Part shown: positions 48,347-57,084 of the stretch, piece by piece | How the letters are laid out: each line of letters begins with the position of its first letter | Position numbering within the stretch: the first letter of the stretch is position 1 | Source of the DNA: Gammaproteobacteria bacterium | Lineage (GTDB): Bacteria; Pseudomonadota; Gammaproteobacteria; Burkholderiales; Rhodocyclaceae | DNA: 57,734 bases | Assembly: GCA_029289265.1 (NCBI GenBank) | Contig: JARFTX010000019.1 | Location: forward strand, 1-57,734 | Direction of reading: 5' to 3' | Translations under genes and position numbers: made by a program | The notes under the pieces: model-generated | Databases searched by the model: none | Seen by the model: the letters and a program-made list of their open reading frames with translations, nothing else | What the model was told of the DNA's origin: nothing

Positions 48347-49072
48347 TCAGCGGCCCGCTTCGAGCTCCCGCCAATGCCCGTGGACTCGGCCTTCGAGCGG
48401 GTCGAAGCGCTTCTTGTAGGCCATCTTGCTGCTCTCGCCGATCCAGTAGCCCAGGTACAGGTAGGGCAGGCGCAGATGCCGGCAGGCCTCGATTTGCCAC
48501 AGGATGCCGTAGGTGCCGTAGCTTGCGCGCGGGATGTCCGGGTCGTAGAAGGTATAGACGCTCGACAGTCCGTCATCGAGGCGGTCGGTGACGCTCACCA
48601 TGCGCAGCACGCCGTGTTCGCGGAATTCGACCAGATGCGTGTCGATGTGGCTTTGCAGCAGGAAGTGCGTGTACTGCTCGCGATTGTCCTGGTCCATCCC
48701 GCCGCCGGCGTGGCGTGCGCGCTGGTAGCGCTGATAGAGGGCGAAGTGCTCCTCGACGAAGATCAGCGGGCGCTCGATCGTCTGCAGCACCGCATGACGC
48801 TGTAAGGCCCGGCGCTGGGCGCGGTCGGGCCGGAAGCGCTCGACCGGGATTCTGACCGGCACGCAGGCGCGACAGTTGTCGCAATAGGGACGATAGGTGA
48901 ACACCCCGCTGCGGCGAAAGCCGTTGCGCACCAGTTCGCTGTAGATCGGCGTGTCGATGAGGTGGCCGGGCGTGGCGACCTGCGAGCGGGCCATCCGGTC
49001 GGGCAGGTACGAGCAAGCGTAGGGCGCGGTAGCGTAGAACTGGATCAGGCCATACGGATAGTCGTTCTGCAT
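48347..49072 (-). CDS. bpt: Aspartate/glutamate leucyltransferase (Bpt, formerly Ate)
   Basis: 241 residues from ATG 49072, chosen for GGAG upstream and because the normal start begins near [12 protein letters not shown]. Conserved cysteines in [16 protein letters not shown] and the GNAT-like C-terminus ([24 protein letters not shown]) are present. It attaches Leu to N-terminal Asp or Glu, feeding proteins into ClpS/ClpAP. Next to aat, the companion transferase. Confidence 0.94.
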   Translation of the reverse strand: MQNDYPYGLIQFYATAPYACSYLPDRMARSQVATPGHLIDTPIYSELVRNGFRRSGVFTYRPYCDNCRACVPVRIPVERFRPDRAQRRALQRHAVLQTIERPLIFVEEHFALYQRYQRARHAGGGMDQDNREQYTHFLLQSHIDTHLVEFREHGVLRMVSVTDRLDDGLSSVYTFYDPDIPRASYGTYGILWQIEACRHLRLPYLYLGYWIGESSKMAYKKRFDPLEGRVHGHWRELEAGR

Positions 49073-49097
49073 CGACGCGAATCTCCGTCCTCGCCGC

Positions 49098-49799
49098 TCA
49101 GAAAAACCCTGCACCCGCGTCGGGGGGCCAGGGTCCGGGCGACAGACCCTCGCTGGTCAGGCGCGAGATCTCGACACAGAAATCCGCGCGGGAGATCTCG
49201 GAAGCGCCCAGCGAGAGCAGGTGGCTGGTGGTCATCTGACAATCTATCATGCCGAAACCGCGCGTCTCGAGGAAGCGGGCGAGGTGGGCGAGTGCCACCT
49301 TGGAGGCGTCGCTCTCGCGACTGAACATCGATTCGCCGAAGAACGCCCGCCCCACCGCGATGCCGTAGAGTCCCCCGACCAGCCGGCCGTCGGCCCAAGT
49401 TTCGACACTGTGCGCATGGCCGAGTTCGTGCATGCGCCGATAGGCCCGGCGCATCGCCGGCGTGATCCAGGTGCCGCGTTGTCCGGGGCGCGGCGCCGCG
49501 CAGGCGCTCACCACTTCGGCGAAGGCCGTGTCGAAGCGGACCTCGAAGCAGTGCCGGCGCAGGGTCCGGCGCAACGAGCGGCTGATGCGTATCCGGGCGG
49601 GCTCGAGCACCAGGCGCGGGTCGGGACTCCACCACAGGATCGGCTCGCCGGGCGAATACCACGGGAAAATGCCGCGTCGATAGGCCGCGAGCAGCCAGTC
49701 TGGATCGAGCGCTCCGCCCGCGGCGAGCAGGCCGTTCGGCTCGGTGAGCGCCGTCTCGACCGGGGGAAATTCGGGGCTGTCAGCGAGCCACGGAATCAT
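49098..49799 (-). CDS. aat: Leucyl/phenylalanyl-tRNA--protein transferase
   Basis: 233 residues. Typical features: [38 protein letters not shown] at the N-terminus (shown in parts as GLLAAGGAL and [22 protein letters not shown]), [23 protein letters not shown] and ASKVAL. Adds Leu or Phe to N-terminal Lys/Arg for the N-degron pathway. ATGA overlap with the fbpC stop, 25 bp before bpt. Confidence 0.95.
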   Translation of the reverse strand: MIPWLADSPEFPPVETALTEPNGLLAAGGALDPDWLLAAYRRGIFPWYSPGEPILWWSPDPRLVLEPARIRISRSLRRTLRRHCFEVRFDTAFAEVVSACAAPRPGQRGTWITPAMRRAYRRMHELGHAHSVETWADGRLVGGLYGIAVGRAFFGESMFSRESDASKVALAHLARFLETRGFGMIDCQMTTSHLLSLGASEISRADFCVEISRLTSEGLSPGPWPPDAGAGFF

Positions 49800-50917
49800 C
49801 GGCGCAGCAGCGGGGCCGGCATCGGGCGACGCTGCGTATGCGCAGCCTCATCGGAACTCTCGTGGAAGGTGATGACGTGGTCGACGTCCAGTCGGATGCC
49901 GATCATCTCGCCAAGCGCGTGGTTGTGATGGCTCGGCACCAGCGACAGCACCCGGGCGCCGCTGTCGAGTTCGAGGGTGTACAGGATCTCGGCGCCGCGG
50001 AAAGCCTTCTTGATGACCTTGGCCTTCATCGTGCTGAGGTCATCGTGGATGATGTCGTCGGGGCGCAGCAGTACCTCGACCGGGCAGGTCCGGTCGCAGC
50101 TGCCGCAGCCGGCGCTGCACTCGACCGGGATCACGCTATTGAGCACGCCCAGCTCGACACTCACCTGGTGGTCGTTGAGCACCGTGCCGGGCAGCAGCAC
50201 GCCCTGGCCGATGAAGTCGGCAACGAAGCGGTTGGCCGGCTTGTGGTAGAGGTTGTACGGGCTATCCCATTGCTGGATGCGTCCCTGATGCATGATGCCG
50301 ATCTCGTCGGCAACGGCAAAGGCCTCATGCTGGTCGTGGGTGACGAGGATCGCGGTGGTGTGCGTTGCCTTGATGATGTCGCGCACCTCGTGCGACAGGC
50401 GCTCGCGCAACTCGACGTCGAGATTGGAGAAGGGCTCGTCGAGCAGCAGCAGGCTGGGGCTCGGGGCGAGCGCGCGGGCGAGGGCGACGCGCTGCTGCTG
50501 GCCGCCCGACATCTCGTGGGGATACTTGGCACCCTGGTCGGCCAGTCCGACGATCGCGAGCAGTTCGGCAACGCGGGCGCGCCGCTGCGCGCTGTCCATC
50601 TGGCGCAGGCCGAAGCCGATATTGTCGGCCACCGACAGGTGGGGAAACAGCGCGTAGTCCTGGAAAACCATACCGATGCGGCGCTGCTCGGGCGCGACGT
50701 GGACGTCCGGGCTGCTGATCGTCTCGCCCGCCAGCACGATGCCCCCGGCGCCGACCCGCTCGAAGCCGGCAATGCAGCGCAGTACCGTCGTCTTGCCGCA
50801 GCCCGAGGGTCCGAGCAGGCAGCCGATGCTGCCGCGAGCGAGGCGGAACGACAGCTTGCGCACGATCTCTACGGCCCCGTAGGCAAGGTCGATGTCGGTA
50901 AGTTCGAGGTGGGCCAT
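49796..50917 (-). CDS. fbpC: Ferric iron ABC transporter ATP-binding protein (FbpC type) with a Cys cluster
   Basis: 373 residues from ATG 50917. The ribosome site is weak, and ATG 50953 is an alternative that adds 12 residues. Walker A LLGPSGCGKTT, signature MSGGQQQRVALARAL, Walker B LLLLDEPFSNLD and ILVTHDQHEA are intact. The C-terminal regulatory domain (about 240-373) contains Cys267, Cys271, Cys274 and Cys278, spaced C-x3-C-x2-C-x3-C (CSAGCGSCDRTC). That is not a general FbpC feature I know and looks like a metal or Fe-S site. The stop overlaps the aat start by 4 bp. Confidence 0.88.
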   Translation of the reverse strand: MAHLELTDIDLAYGAVEIVRKLSFRLARGSIGCLLGPSGCGKTTVLRCIAGFERVGAGGIVLAGETISSPDVHVAPEQRRIGMVFQDYALFPHLSVADNIGFGLRQMDSAQRRARVAELLAIVGLADQGAKYPHEMSGGQQQRVALARALAPSPSLLLLDEPFSNLDVELRERLSHEVRDIIKATHTTAILVTHDQHEAFAVADEIGIMHQGRIQQWDSPYNLYHKPANRFVADFIGQGVLLPGTVLNDHQVSVELGVLNSVIPVECSAGCGSCDRTCPVEVLLRPDDIIHDDLSTMKAKVIKKAFRGAEILYTLELDSGARVLSLVPSHHNHALGEMIGIRLDVDHVITFHESSDEAAHTQRRPMPAPLLRR

Positions 50918-50970
50918 GGGCGAAATGCGGGTTTCGGAAAGTGCGATGTCCATTATTGCATCGCAGGAAT

Positions 50971-50991
50971 CCAAATGCGATCAATTATAAT
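50971..50991. promoter_or_regulatory. Weak Fur-box-like AT-rich site between fbpC and fbpB
   Basis: The divergent 130-bp region carries an AT-rich stretch (50971-50991) with the palindrome AATTATAATT. It matches a Fur box only partly, so the call is tentative. Confidence 0.25.
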
Positions 50992-51047
50992 TCCGGAAAC
51001 TTCGGCGCGCGGACGCTTTCCGCGAGGCCAGAACCCCCGGGATCGCG

Positions 51048-52769
51048 ATGACCGTCGACCGCCTGCTCGAAAAGTACAGACCGCGCTGGTCGCCCCTGAC
51101 GCTCGCGGCGCTGGTGATCGCGCTGCTGATTGCGGTGCCGGTGTTCTCCGTGTTCTCCAATGTGCTCGTCGGCGGCACCACCGATACCTGGTCGCACATG
51201 GCGGAGACCGTGCTGCCGGAGTTCATCCGCAACACCGTCATTCTGTGCGTCGGCGTGGGGCTGGGCGTGGCGAGCATCGGCGTCACGGCGGCGTGGCTCA
51301 CGACGATGCTGGATTTCCCCGGCCGGCGCTTCTTCGAGTGGGCGCTGATCCTGCCGCTCGCCGTGCCGGCGTACGTGATGGCCTATGTATATACCGATTT
51401 CCTGCAGTTCGTCGGACCGGTGCAGAGCGGGCTGCGCGAAACCTTCGGCTGGCGGGCGGGCGACTACTGGTTCCCGGAGGTGCGTTCGGTCGGCGGGGCG
51501 GTCGCGATGTTTATGTTCGTGCTCTACCCGTACGTCTATCTGCTCGCCCGGACGGCGTTTCTCGAGCGCGCCTCGGGCATGCTCGAGGCCGGCCGGTCGC
51601 TCGGGCTTGGGCCGTGGAGCTGCTTTTTCCGGGTGTCGCTGCCGCTCGCGCGCCCGGCCCTCGTCGCCGGCACTGCGCTAGCGCTCATGGAGACGCTCGC
51701 CGACTTCGGCACGGTCGCCTATTTCGGTGTCCCGACCTTCACGACCGGCATCTACCGCGCGTGGTTCTCGCTCGGCGATCGCACCGCGGCGGCCCAGTTG
51801 TCGGCACTGCTGCTGGGCTTCGTCGTGCTCGTGCTGGTTCTCGAACACGCGACGCGGGGGCGCGCGCGCTTCAACAACACCTCGCGCATGAGCGCGCCGC
51901 CGGTGCGGGTGCGCCTGCGCGGGGTGCTCGGACTGATCGCCGCCGTGCTCTGCTTCATGCCGCTTTTCTTCGGTTTCCTGCTGCCCGGCGGGCTGCTGCT
52001 GAAGATGGCGCTCTTCGAGGGGGATGCCCAGTTCGGCCCGCGCTTCGCGCATCTAGCCCGCAACAGCTTCGTCCTTGCCGCGGTGTCTGCCGTGCTCGCG
52101 GTCGGGCTCGCGGTGCTGCTCGCCTATGCGGCGCGGCTCGCCCGCTCGTCGCTGCCGCGGGTGCTCAACCGCATCGTCGGCTTGGGTTATGCGGTGCCGG
52201 GTTCGGTCATCGCGGTGGGGGTGCTGATCCCGGTCACGCGCCTCGACAACTTCATCGCCGCGTCGTGGCAGGATCTCTTCGGGGTCAATCCCGGCCTGAT
52301 CCTCACCGGCGGCATCGCCGCGCTGGTGTACGCCTATCTCACGCGCTTTCTCGCCATCGCGCTGCATACGGTCGAGTCGAGCCTCGGCAAGATCACGCCC
52401 AGCATGGACGATGCGGCGCGCAGTCTGGGCCATGGAAAACTGGCGACGCTGTGGCGCGTCCACGTGCCGATGCTGCGAGGGAGCCTGCTGACCGCGGGCC
52501 TACTGGTGTTTGTCGACGTGATGAAGGAGTTGCCGGCGACCCTGGTGATGCGTCCCTTCAACTTCGATACCTTGGCGACGCAAGCCCACACGCTCGCCGC
52601 CGACGAGCGGCTCGCCGAGGCCTCCACCGCGGCGCTCACCATCGTCGCCGTGGGCCTGGTCCCGATGTTCATCATCTCGCGCCAGATCGTGCGAAGCCGC
52701 CGTAGTGCCGATGCCGCCGACCAGGCCGTGGGCAGCGCCGCGCCTGGGCGCGCGGCGGCGGGCGTGTGA
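51048..52769 (+). CDS. fbpB: Ferric iron ABC transporter permease (FbpB type)
   Basis: 573 residues, twice the size of a single permease: two fused membrane halves of about six helices each. Each half has the EAA loop that contacts the ATPase: EAGRSLGLGPWSCFFRVSLPLARP and DAARSLGHGKLATLWRVHVPMLRG (given as motifs EAGRSLG and DAARSLG). It carries iron across the inner membrane after FbpA delivery. Located divergently from fbpC and converging on fbpA, so all three genes are separate units. Confidence 0.92.
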   Translation: MTVDRLLEKYRPRWSPLTLAALVIALLIAVPVFSVFSNVLVGGTTDTWSHMAETVLPEFIRNTVILCVGVGLGVASIGVTAAWLTTMLDFPGRRFFEWALILPLAVPAYVMAYVYTDFLQFVGPVQSGLRETFGWRAGDYWFPEVRSVGGAVAMFMFVLYPYVYLLARTAFLERASGMLEAGRSLGLGPWSCFFRVSLPLARPALVAGTALALMETLADFGTVAYFGVPTFTTGIYRAWFSLGDRTAAAQLSALLLGFVVLVLVLEHATRGRARFNNTSRMSAPPVRVRLRGVLGLIAAVLCFMPLFFGFLLPGGLLLKMALFEGDAQFGPRFAHLARNSFVLAAVSAVLAVGLAVLLAYAARLARSSLPRVLNRIVGLGYAVPGSVIAVGVLIPVTRLDNFIAASWQDLFGVNPGLILTGGIAALVYAYLTRFLAIALHTVESSLGKITPSMDDAARSLGHGKLATLWRVHVPMLRGSLLTAGLLVFVDVMKELPATLVMRPFNFDTLATQAHTLAADERLAEASTAALTIVAVGLVPMFIISRQIVRSRRSADAADQAVGSAAPGRAAAGV

Positions 52770-52784
52770 TCGTCGCGCACGGCT

Positions 52785-52811
52785 GAAAAAAAGAACCGCC
52801 CGGAGGCGGTT
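52785..52811 (-). terminator. Intrinsic terminator of fbpA
   Basis: Stem AACCGCC/GGCGGTT (52794-52800 with 52805-52811) with a CGGA loop; on the minus strand it is followed by CT and then a run of seven T bases. It stands about 90 bp past the fbpA stop and 15 bp past the fbpB stop. Confidence 0.85.
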
Positions 52812-52898
52812 GTTTCGGCGTCATCGCCCGACGGCGTGCCCATCGGGCGGGCCGTCCGGCGATTCTCCTGATCGACGAGCGCCCTGCGGACTCGGGGG

Positions 52899-53921
52899 TC
52901 AGCGGAAACCGGCGCGGTCGAAGATGCGCTGCGCTTCGGGCACGGCACCGGCCAGTTCGGTCATGGGCAGCGTGTCCACCTTGAAACCGCCCAGCTTCTC
53001 CAGCGCCGGATTCTCGATCGCGACGCCCGTCACCGCGGGCCACTCGTTGTTGCCGTTGGCAAAGTAGATCTGGGCCTGATCCGAGGCGAGGTACTCGAGG
53101 AACTTGAGCGCGGCGTCCTTGTTCGGCGCGTGCTTGAGGATGCCGGCGCCCGAAACGTTGATGTGGGTGCCGCGGTTGTCCTGATTGGGCCAGACGTAGC
53201 CGACGCTCTCGACCACGCGCTGGTCCTCGGGCTTGTCGGAATTCATCAAGCGCGCGAAGTAATAGCTGTTGGCGATCGCGACGCCGCACTCGCCCGCAGC
53301 GACCGAGCGGATCTGGTCGGTGTCGCCGCCCTTGGGCGCGCGAGCGAAATTGGCGACCACTGCGCGGGCCCACTGTTCGGTCTGGTCCGCGCCGTTGTGC
53401 TTGATCAGCGAGGCGCCCAGCGACAGGTTGTAGGGGTGGCTGCCGCTGCGCGAGCACACCTTGCCCTTGAGCGCCGCGTCTGCCAGGTCTTCGTAGTTCT
53501 GCACCTGCTCGGGCTTGACCGTCTCCTTGTTGTAGATCAGCACGCGCGCGCGGGTCGAGAAGGCGATCCAGGTGTCGGTACGCAGATGCGGGGGGATGCG
53601 TTCCTCGAGCACCGCCGACTTGATCGGAGCGAACAGGCCCAACTCGTCCGCGCGGGCCAGCCGCGAGGCGTCGACCGTGATGAGGATGTCCGCCGGACTG
53701 TTGGCGCCCTCGTTGCGGATACGCTCGAGCAGCTCATCCTCCTTGGCTTCGATGCGGTTGATCTTGATGCCGGTCTGCCGCGTGAATTCGCCATACAGGG
53801 CCTCGTCGGTCTGATAGTGGCGGGCGGAGTAGAGGTTCAGCTGCTGATCCTCGGCCTGGGCGGATGCCGTGGCGACGCCGAGTGCGGCGACGAAGGACAG
53901 CACGAGCGACTTCTTGGTCAT
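52899..53921 (-). CDS. fbpA: Ferric iron ABC transporter substrate-binding protein (FbpA type)
   Basis: 340 residues from ATG 53921 (AAGGAA upstream). Signal peptide MTKKSLVLSFVAALGVATASAQA. The periplasmic-binding fold opens LNLYSARHYQTDEALY, includes NSPADILITVD and the tandem Tyr220-Tyr221 in ANSYYFARL that bind iron in FbpA. It captures Fe(III) in the periplasm. Fur-box-like sequences lie in its promoter region, shared with the DUF2325 gene. Confidence 0.92.
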   Translation of the reverse strand: MTKKSLVLSFVAALGVATASAQAEDQQLNLYSARHYQTDEALYGEFTRQTGIKINRIEAKEDELLERIRNEGANSPADILITVDASRLARADELGLFAPIKSAVLEERIPPHLRTDTWIAFSTRARVLIYNKETVKPEQVQNYEDLADAALKGKVCSRSGSHPYNLSLGASLIKHNGADQTEQWARAVVANFARAPKGGDTDQIRSVAAGECGVAIANSYYFARLMNSDKPEDQRVVESVGYVWPNQDNRGTHINVSGAGILKHAPNKDAALKFLEYLASDQAQIYFANGNNEWPAVTGVAIENPALEKLGGFKVDTLPMTELAGAVPEAQRIFDRAGFR

Positions 53922-53962
53922 GGAACGCTTCCTTGCAGGTTGTAGGGGAATACGGGTGGGAT

Positions 53963-53987
53963 GATAACGAGAGTGATTCGCAATTGC
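53963..53987. promoter_or_regulatory. Fur-box-like site 1 (fbpA side)
   Basis: An imperfect inverted repeat with GATAACGAG, GTGATTCGC and AATTGC, similar to the GATAATGATAATCATTATC Fur consensus, about 45 bp upstream of fbpA. Confidence 0.55.
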
Positions 53988-54014
53988 AAACATTCCTCAA
54001 TTCCGTCACTATGG

Positions 54015-54031
54015 TTGAGAACGATTCGCAA
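54015..54031. promoter_or_regulatory. Fur-box-like site 2 (DUF2325 side)
   Basis: TTGAGAACGATTCGCAA resembles the TGAGAATGATTCTCA type of Fur box and lies about 14 bp upstream of the DUF2325 ATG, in a position to block its promoter or ribosome access. Confidence 0.6.
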
Positions 54032-54044
54032 AAAGGAATCCAGC

Positions 54045-54368
54045 ATGAACGCTCTGATCGTCGGCGCGGACCGACTCGGCAACATCCCGGAAGTGCTCGA
54101 AGGCTTCGGTATTCGCATCGCCGCGCATGTGACCGGGCGGGATTGCACCCATCAGCGGCGCTCGGCGGCGCTACCCTCCGGCATCGAGCTGGTGATCCTG
54201 TTTACGGACTTCCTCGGCCACAACGTCATGAAGCGCTTTCGCGAAGCGGCCGGACGCAAAGGCGTGTCGACGATCTGCTGCCGTCGCTCCGTATGCGCGC
54301 TGGAGCAGGCGCTGGGGCGCGCACTGCCGGAGCGCGATTGCCGCAATTGCCGCGTGCGCTGCCGCTGA
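54045..54368 (+). CDS. DUF2325 family protein
   Basis: 107 residues from ATG 54045 (AAGGA upstream). A Rossmann-like start (ALIVGADRLGNIPEVLEGFG) and the DUF2325 landmarks VILFTDFLGHNVM and a Cys-rich tail (ICCRRSVCAL, RDCRNCRVRC) are visible. DUF2325 proteins are poorly characterised. The divergent position with fbpA and the two Fur-like sites suggest an iron-starvation role. The tail cysteines could bind metal. Confidence 0.85.
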   Translation: MNALIVGADRLGNIPEVLEGFGIRIAAHVTGRDCTHQRRSAALPSGIELVILFTDFLGHNVMKRFREAAGRKGVSTICCRRSVCALEQALGRALPERDCRNCRVRCR

Positions 54369-54401
54369 AGGGGCTGCGCCGCGCCCATGGCAGGTGATTC
54401 T

Positions 54402-55046
54402 TCAGCGCGCCGCCGGGCTGCGCAGGACGCGCTGCTCGAGCTCGGCGAGGCTTTGCGGCGTTGCAAAGCCACGGCGCAATGCGCGCGCCTGCAGCGCGAG
54501 CAGCAACTGCGCGATCGCGTAGGCGTCGCCGAAGGCGTGGTGGCGCTGGAAGGTCTCGATGCCGAAGCTCTGCATCCAGTCCGCAAGTCGGGCCGGGCGG
54601 CCGATGCGCTCGGGAAAGAGGCGCGGCAGCAGCCAGTACAGGTCGATCCAGGTCCAGTCCGGAGCGATGCCGAGTTGCTCCGCCAGGGCGCGCTCGATCA
54701 GGGTGCGGTTGAGGCTTGCGCTATAGACGACGATCGGCGCGCGGCCGGCGAAGGCGAGCACGTCGGCGAGCGCGGTCGGTGCGTCGGGCTGGAGCCGCAC
54801 ATAGAGGCTCTCCCGCGCCGCCAGCACGCCCGAGTCGATCGCGATCGCTCCCACCGCAAGCGGACGGTCCTTGTCGATGTTGAGCCCGGTGGCCTCGGTG
54901 TTGAGGACGACGTAGCGGGTCTCGTGGTGGGTCCGGGCGAGATCGGCCGGCGGCAGGCTCTGCCAATGGGCGAGGGTCTCGCGCAGGGCCGTGTCGAGCG
55001 ACGCCGCATCGGCGCGCGTCGACAGCAGCCGTCCGAGCCAGCTCAT
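54402..55046 (-). CDS. DnaQ-like exonuclease-fold protein with substituted catalytic residues
   Basis: 214 residues from ATG 55046, overlapping the DUF294 stop by 4 bp. The fold is that of DEDDh 3'-5' exonucleases. But motif I reads LNTEATG with Asn49 in place of the first Asp, and motif II reads SASLNRT with Asn113 in the position where Asp is expected. Glu51 and the H169-x4-D174 of motif III remain (RHHAFGDA). Two of four metal-binding acids are lost, so it is probably not an active nuclease. The pairing with DUF294 is common. Confidence 0.85.
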   Translation of the reverse strand: MSWLGRLLSTRADAASLDTALRETLAHWQSLPPADLARTHHETRYVVLNTEATGLNIDKDRPLAVGAIAIDSGVLAARESLYVRLQPDAPTALADVLAFAGRAPIVVYSASLNRTLIERALAEQLGIAPDWTWIDLYWLLPRLFPERIGRPARLADWMQSFGIETFQRHHAFGDAYAIAQLLLALQARALRRGFATPQSLAELEQRVLRSPAAR

Positions 55047-56941
55047 ATCTGGTAATCCAGCTTCAGCCGCAGCTGCAGCTTGCGGGCCTGGCGGAAGGCT
55101 TCCTTGAGGATGCGGCGGTCGAGCTCGTTCAACTGGTCGGGCCGCACCTTGTTGTCGCCCGCCGAGTCGTGCTCGGTGTCGAGGTGCTGCGAGCGCAGGC
55201 GCAGGAGCTGGATGAAGTGGAAACCGTCGGTCATCGCGGCGAGTTCCTCGGTGGCCATGCCCATCTTCGTCCCGGCCTGGCGCAGGCGCTGCACCGTGCT
55301 GCTCGAGCTCACCTCGGCGCGCAGCGCGAGGATGCGCGCGACGTCGACGAAGAGCCGGGCGCCGGCCTTCTTGAGGTCGATGGTGCCGTCGTCGTCGAGC
55401 ACGAAGTCGCGGATCAGGCCGAGCGGCGGGGCGACCTGCAGCGCGTTCATCGCCATCAGGCGCTGGAAGGTGGCGTTGCGCTTGGCCGTCGCGTTGAGCC
55501 AGGTGCGCAGGCTCTCGCCGAGGCGCTCGTCGCCGGAGAGCACGCGAAAGTCGAAGAAGATCGACGCGTTCAGCAGCGCCTGCGGGTCGGGCTCGCTGAT
55601 CCAGGCGGCGAAGCGCCGCTTCCATTCGTCGAAGGTCAGGCACAGCTCGGGGTTGCTCGCCATGATGTTGCCCTTGCAGAGCGGAAAGCCGCAGGCCGCG
55701 AGGCTTTCATTCACATCCTTGGCGAAAGCGAGCAGCTGCAGCTTGAGCGGATCCTTGCGTGCCGGGTCCGGGCAGACGTAGATCAGGCCGTTGTCCTGGT
55801 CGGTGGAGAGCGTCTGCTCGTGCCGGCCCTCGGAGCCGAATGCGAGCCAGGCGTACTGGGCGTCGTGCAGCCCGTGGCGGTCGAGCTCGATGTCGATGAT
55901 GCGGCGCGTGAGGGCGTCGTTGAGCGCCGAGATGAACTGGGTGAGCTGTTCGGCCCCGACCCCCTGCGCGACCAGGTTGAGCGCGAGCTCGCGAATGTCG
56001 CGGCTCGCCCGCTGCAATGCCTCGATGTCACCGGCGCCCTCGATGCTGGCGCGGATCTGGCGCAGGCTGGTACGCTGCAGCGAGAACAGGTCGCGCTCCG
56101 AGACCACTCCTTTCAACCGCCCGTGCGTGTCGACCACCATCAGGTGCCGCACGCCGTGGGTGGCCATCTCGAGGACGGCGTCGTAGGCCGAGGCATTGAC
56201 CGACATCGTGTGCGGGCCGGGCGTCATCACGTCGACCACCGATTGCGACAGGTCGAGCCCCGGCAGCACGATGCGCGGCAGCAGGTCGCTCTGCGTGAGC
56301 ACCCCCAGCGGGCGGTGCTCGTCGTCGAGGATCACCATGCAGCCGACGCGCTTCTCGGCCATCTTCTCGAGCGCCTCGCGCGTGCTCGCCTCGGGCGTGA
56401 CGAAGACGGGCTCGCGCTTGATGAGCTTGCCGAGCGAGGTCGTCATGGTCTGCTGCTCGGCGGCACGCTGCGAGAACGCCGTCTGCAGTTGCCGGCGCGA
56501 CTGGTTGAGCAGGCTGGCAATGTATTGCGTGCAGAACAGATGGAAGATCGGGCTCATTTCCAGCAGGCGCCGGAAGTCCTCGGCGGCGAGCTGGTAGACG
56601 AAGCTGTCCTCGACCACGACGTAGGCGTTGGTCGAGGCGCGCTGGGCCGAGATTGCGCCGATCGGGAAGCACTCGCCAGGGCCGAGCGGGATGGTGGAAT
56701 ACTCCATCACGCTGGTCGAGCCGGTCTGCCGCGCCAGCACCTTGCCGCGCTGGATGATGTAGAAATGCGTCGGCGCGCCCATCTCCGGCGTCAGGATCTC
56801 GGCCCCGCTCGGATGGAAGACCAGCTGCAGATGCTCGGCCAGAAAGGCGAGGGCAGGCGCTTCCATCCGGTCGAAGGGCGCGAAGCGCCGCAGGAAGTCC
56901 GCGCTGGCGCCGGTCAGCATTTCGGGTGCGGTCGGAGTCAT
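55043..56941 (-). CDS. Cyclic-nucleotide/CBS-domain DUF294 nucleotidyltransferase-like protein
   Basis: 632 residues; ATG 56941 is preferred, with an in-frame ATG 33 bp upstream possible. In order: a cNMP-binding domain (about 10-130), a pair of CBS domains (about 165-290; REPVFVTPEASTREALEKMAEKRVG and later VVSERDLFSL), a DUF294 nucleotidyltransferase core with GSEGRHEQTLSTDQDN (about 368) and a helical C-terminus. The domains suggest small-molecule sensing coupled to nucleotidyl transfer. It is translationally coupled with the exonuclease-like gene downstream. Confidence 0.9.
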   Translation of the reverse strand: MTPTAPEMLTGASADFLRRFAPFDRMEAPALAFLAEHLQLVFHPSGAEILTPEMGAPTHFYIIQRGKVLARQTGSTSVMEYSTIPLGPGECFPIGAISAQRASTNAYVVVEDSFVYQLAAEDFRRLLEMSPIFHLFCTQYIASLLNQSRRQLQTAFSQRAAEQQTMTTSLGKLIKREPVFVTPEASTREALEKMAEKRVGCMVILDDEHRPLGVLTQSDLLPRIVLPGLDLSQSVVDVMTPGPHTMSVNASAYDAVLEMATHGVRHLMVVDTHGRLKGVVSERDLFSLQRTSLRQIRASIEGAGDIEALQRASRDIRELALNLVAQGVGAEQLTQFISALNDALTRRIIDIELDRHGLHDAQYAWLAFGSEGRHEQTLSTDQDNGLIYVCPDPARKDPLKLQLLAFAKDVNESLAACGFPLCKGNIMASNPELCLTFDEWKRRFAAWISEPDPQALLNASIFFDFRVLSGDERLGESLRTWLNATAKRNATFQRLMAMNALQVAPPLGLIRDFVLDDDGTIDLKKAGARLFVDVARILALRAEVSSSSTVQRLRQAGTKMGMATEELAAMTDGFHFIQLLRLRSQHLDTEHDSAGDNKVRPDQLNELDRRILKEAFRQARKLQLRLKLDYQI

Positions 56942-57084
56942 GACCCAATCATCTGGTGGAGTTGAACGCCCCATTGTAGCCGGACGCGTCGGCGCTGATC
57001 TGATCTAGCTCAGCAAACCCACGGGTGCCCGCTCCGCGACCGGACTGGCGCCTTGGGCCCAGCGCGCCGCGTCGTCGCCGCGGG

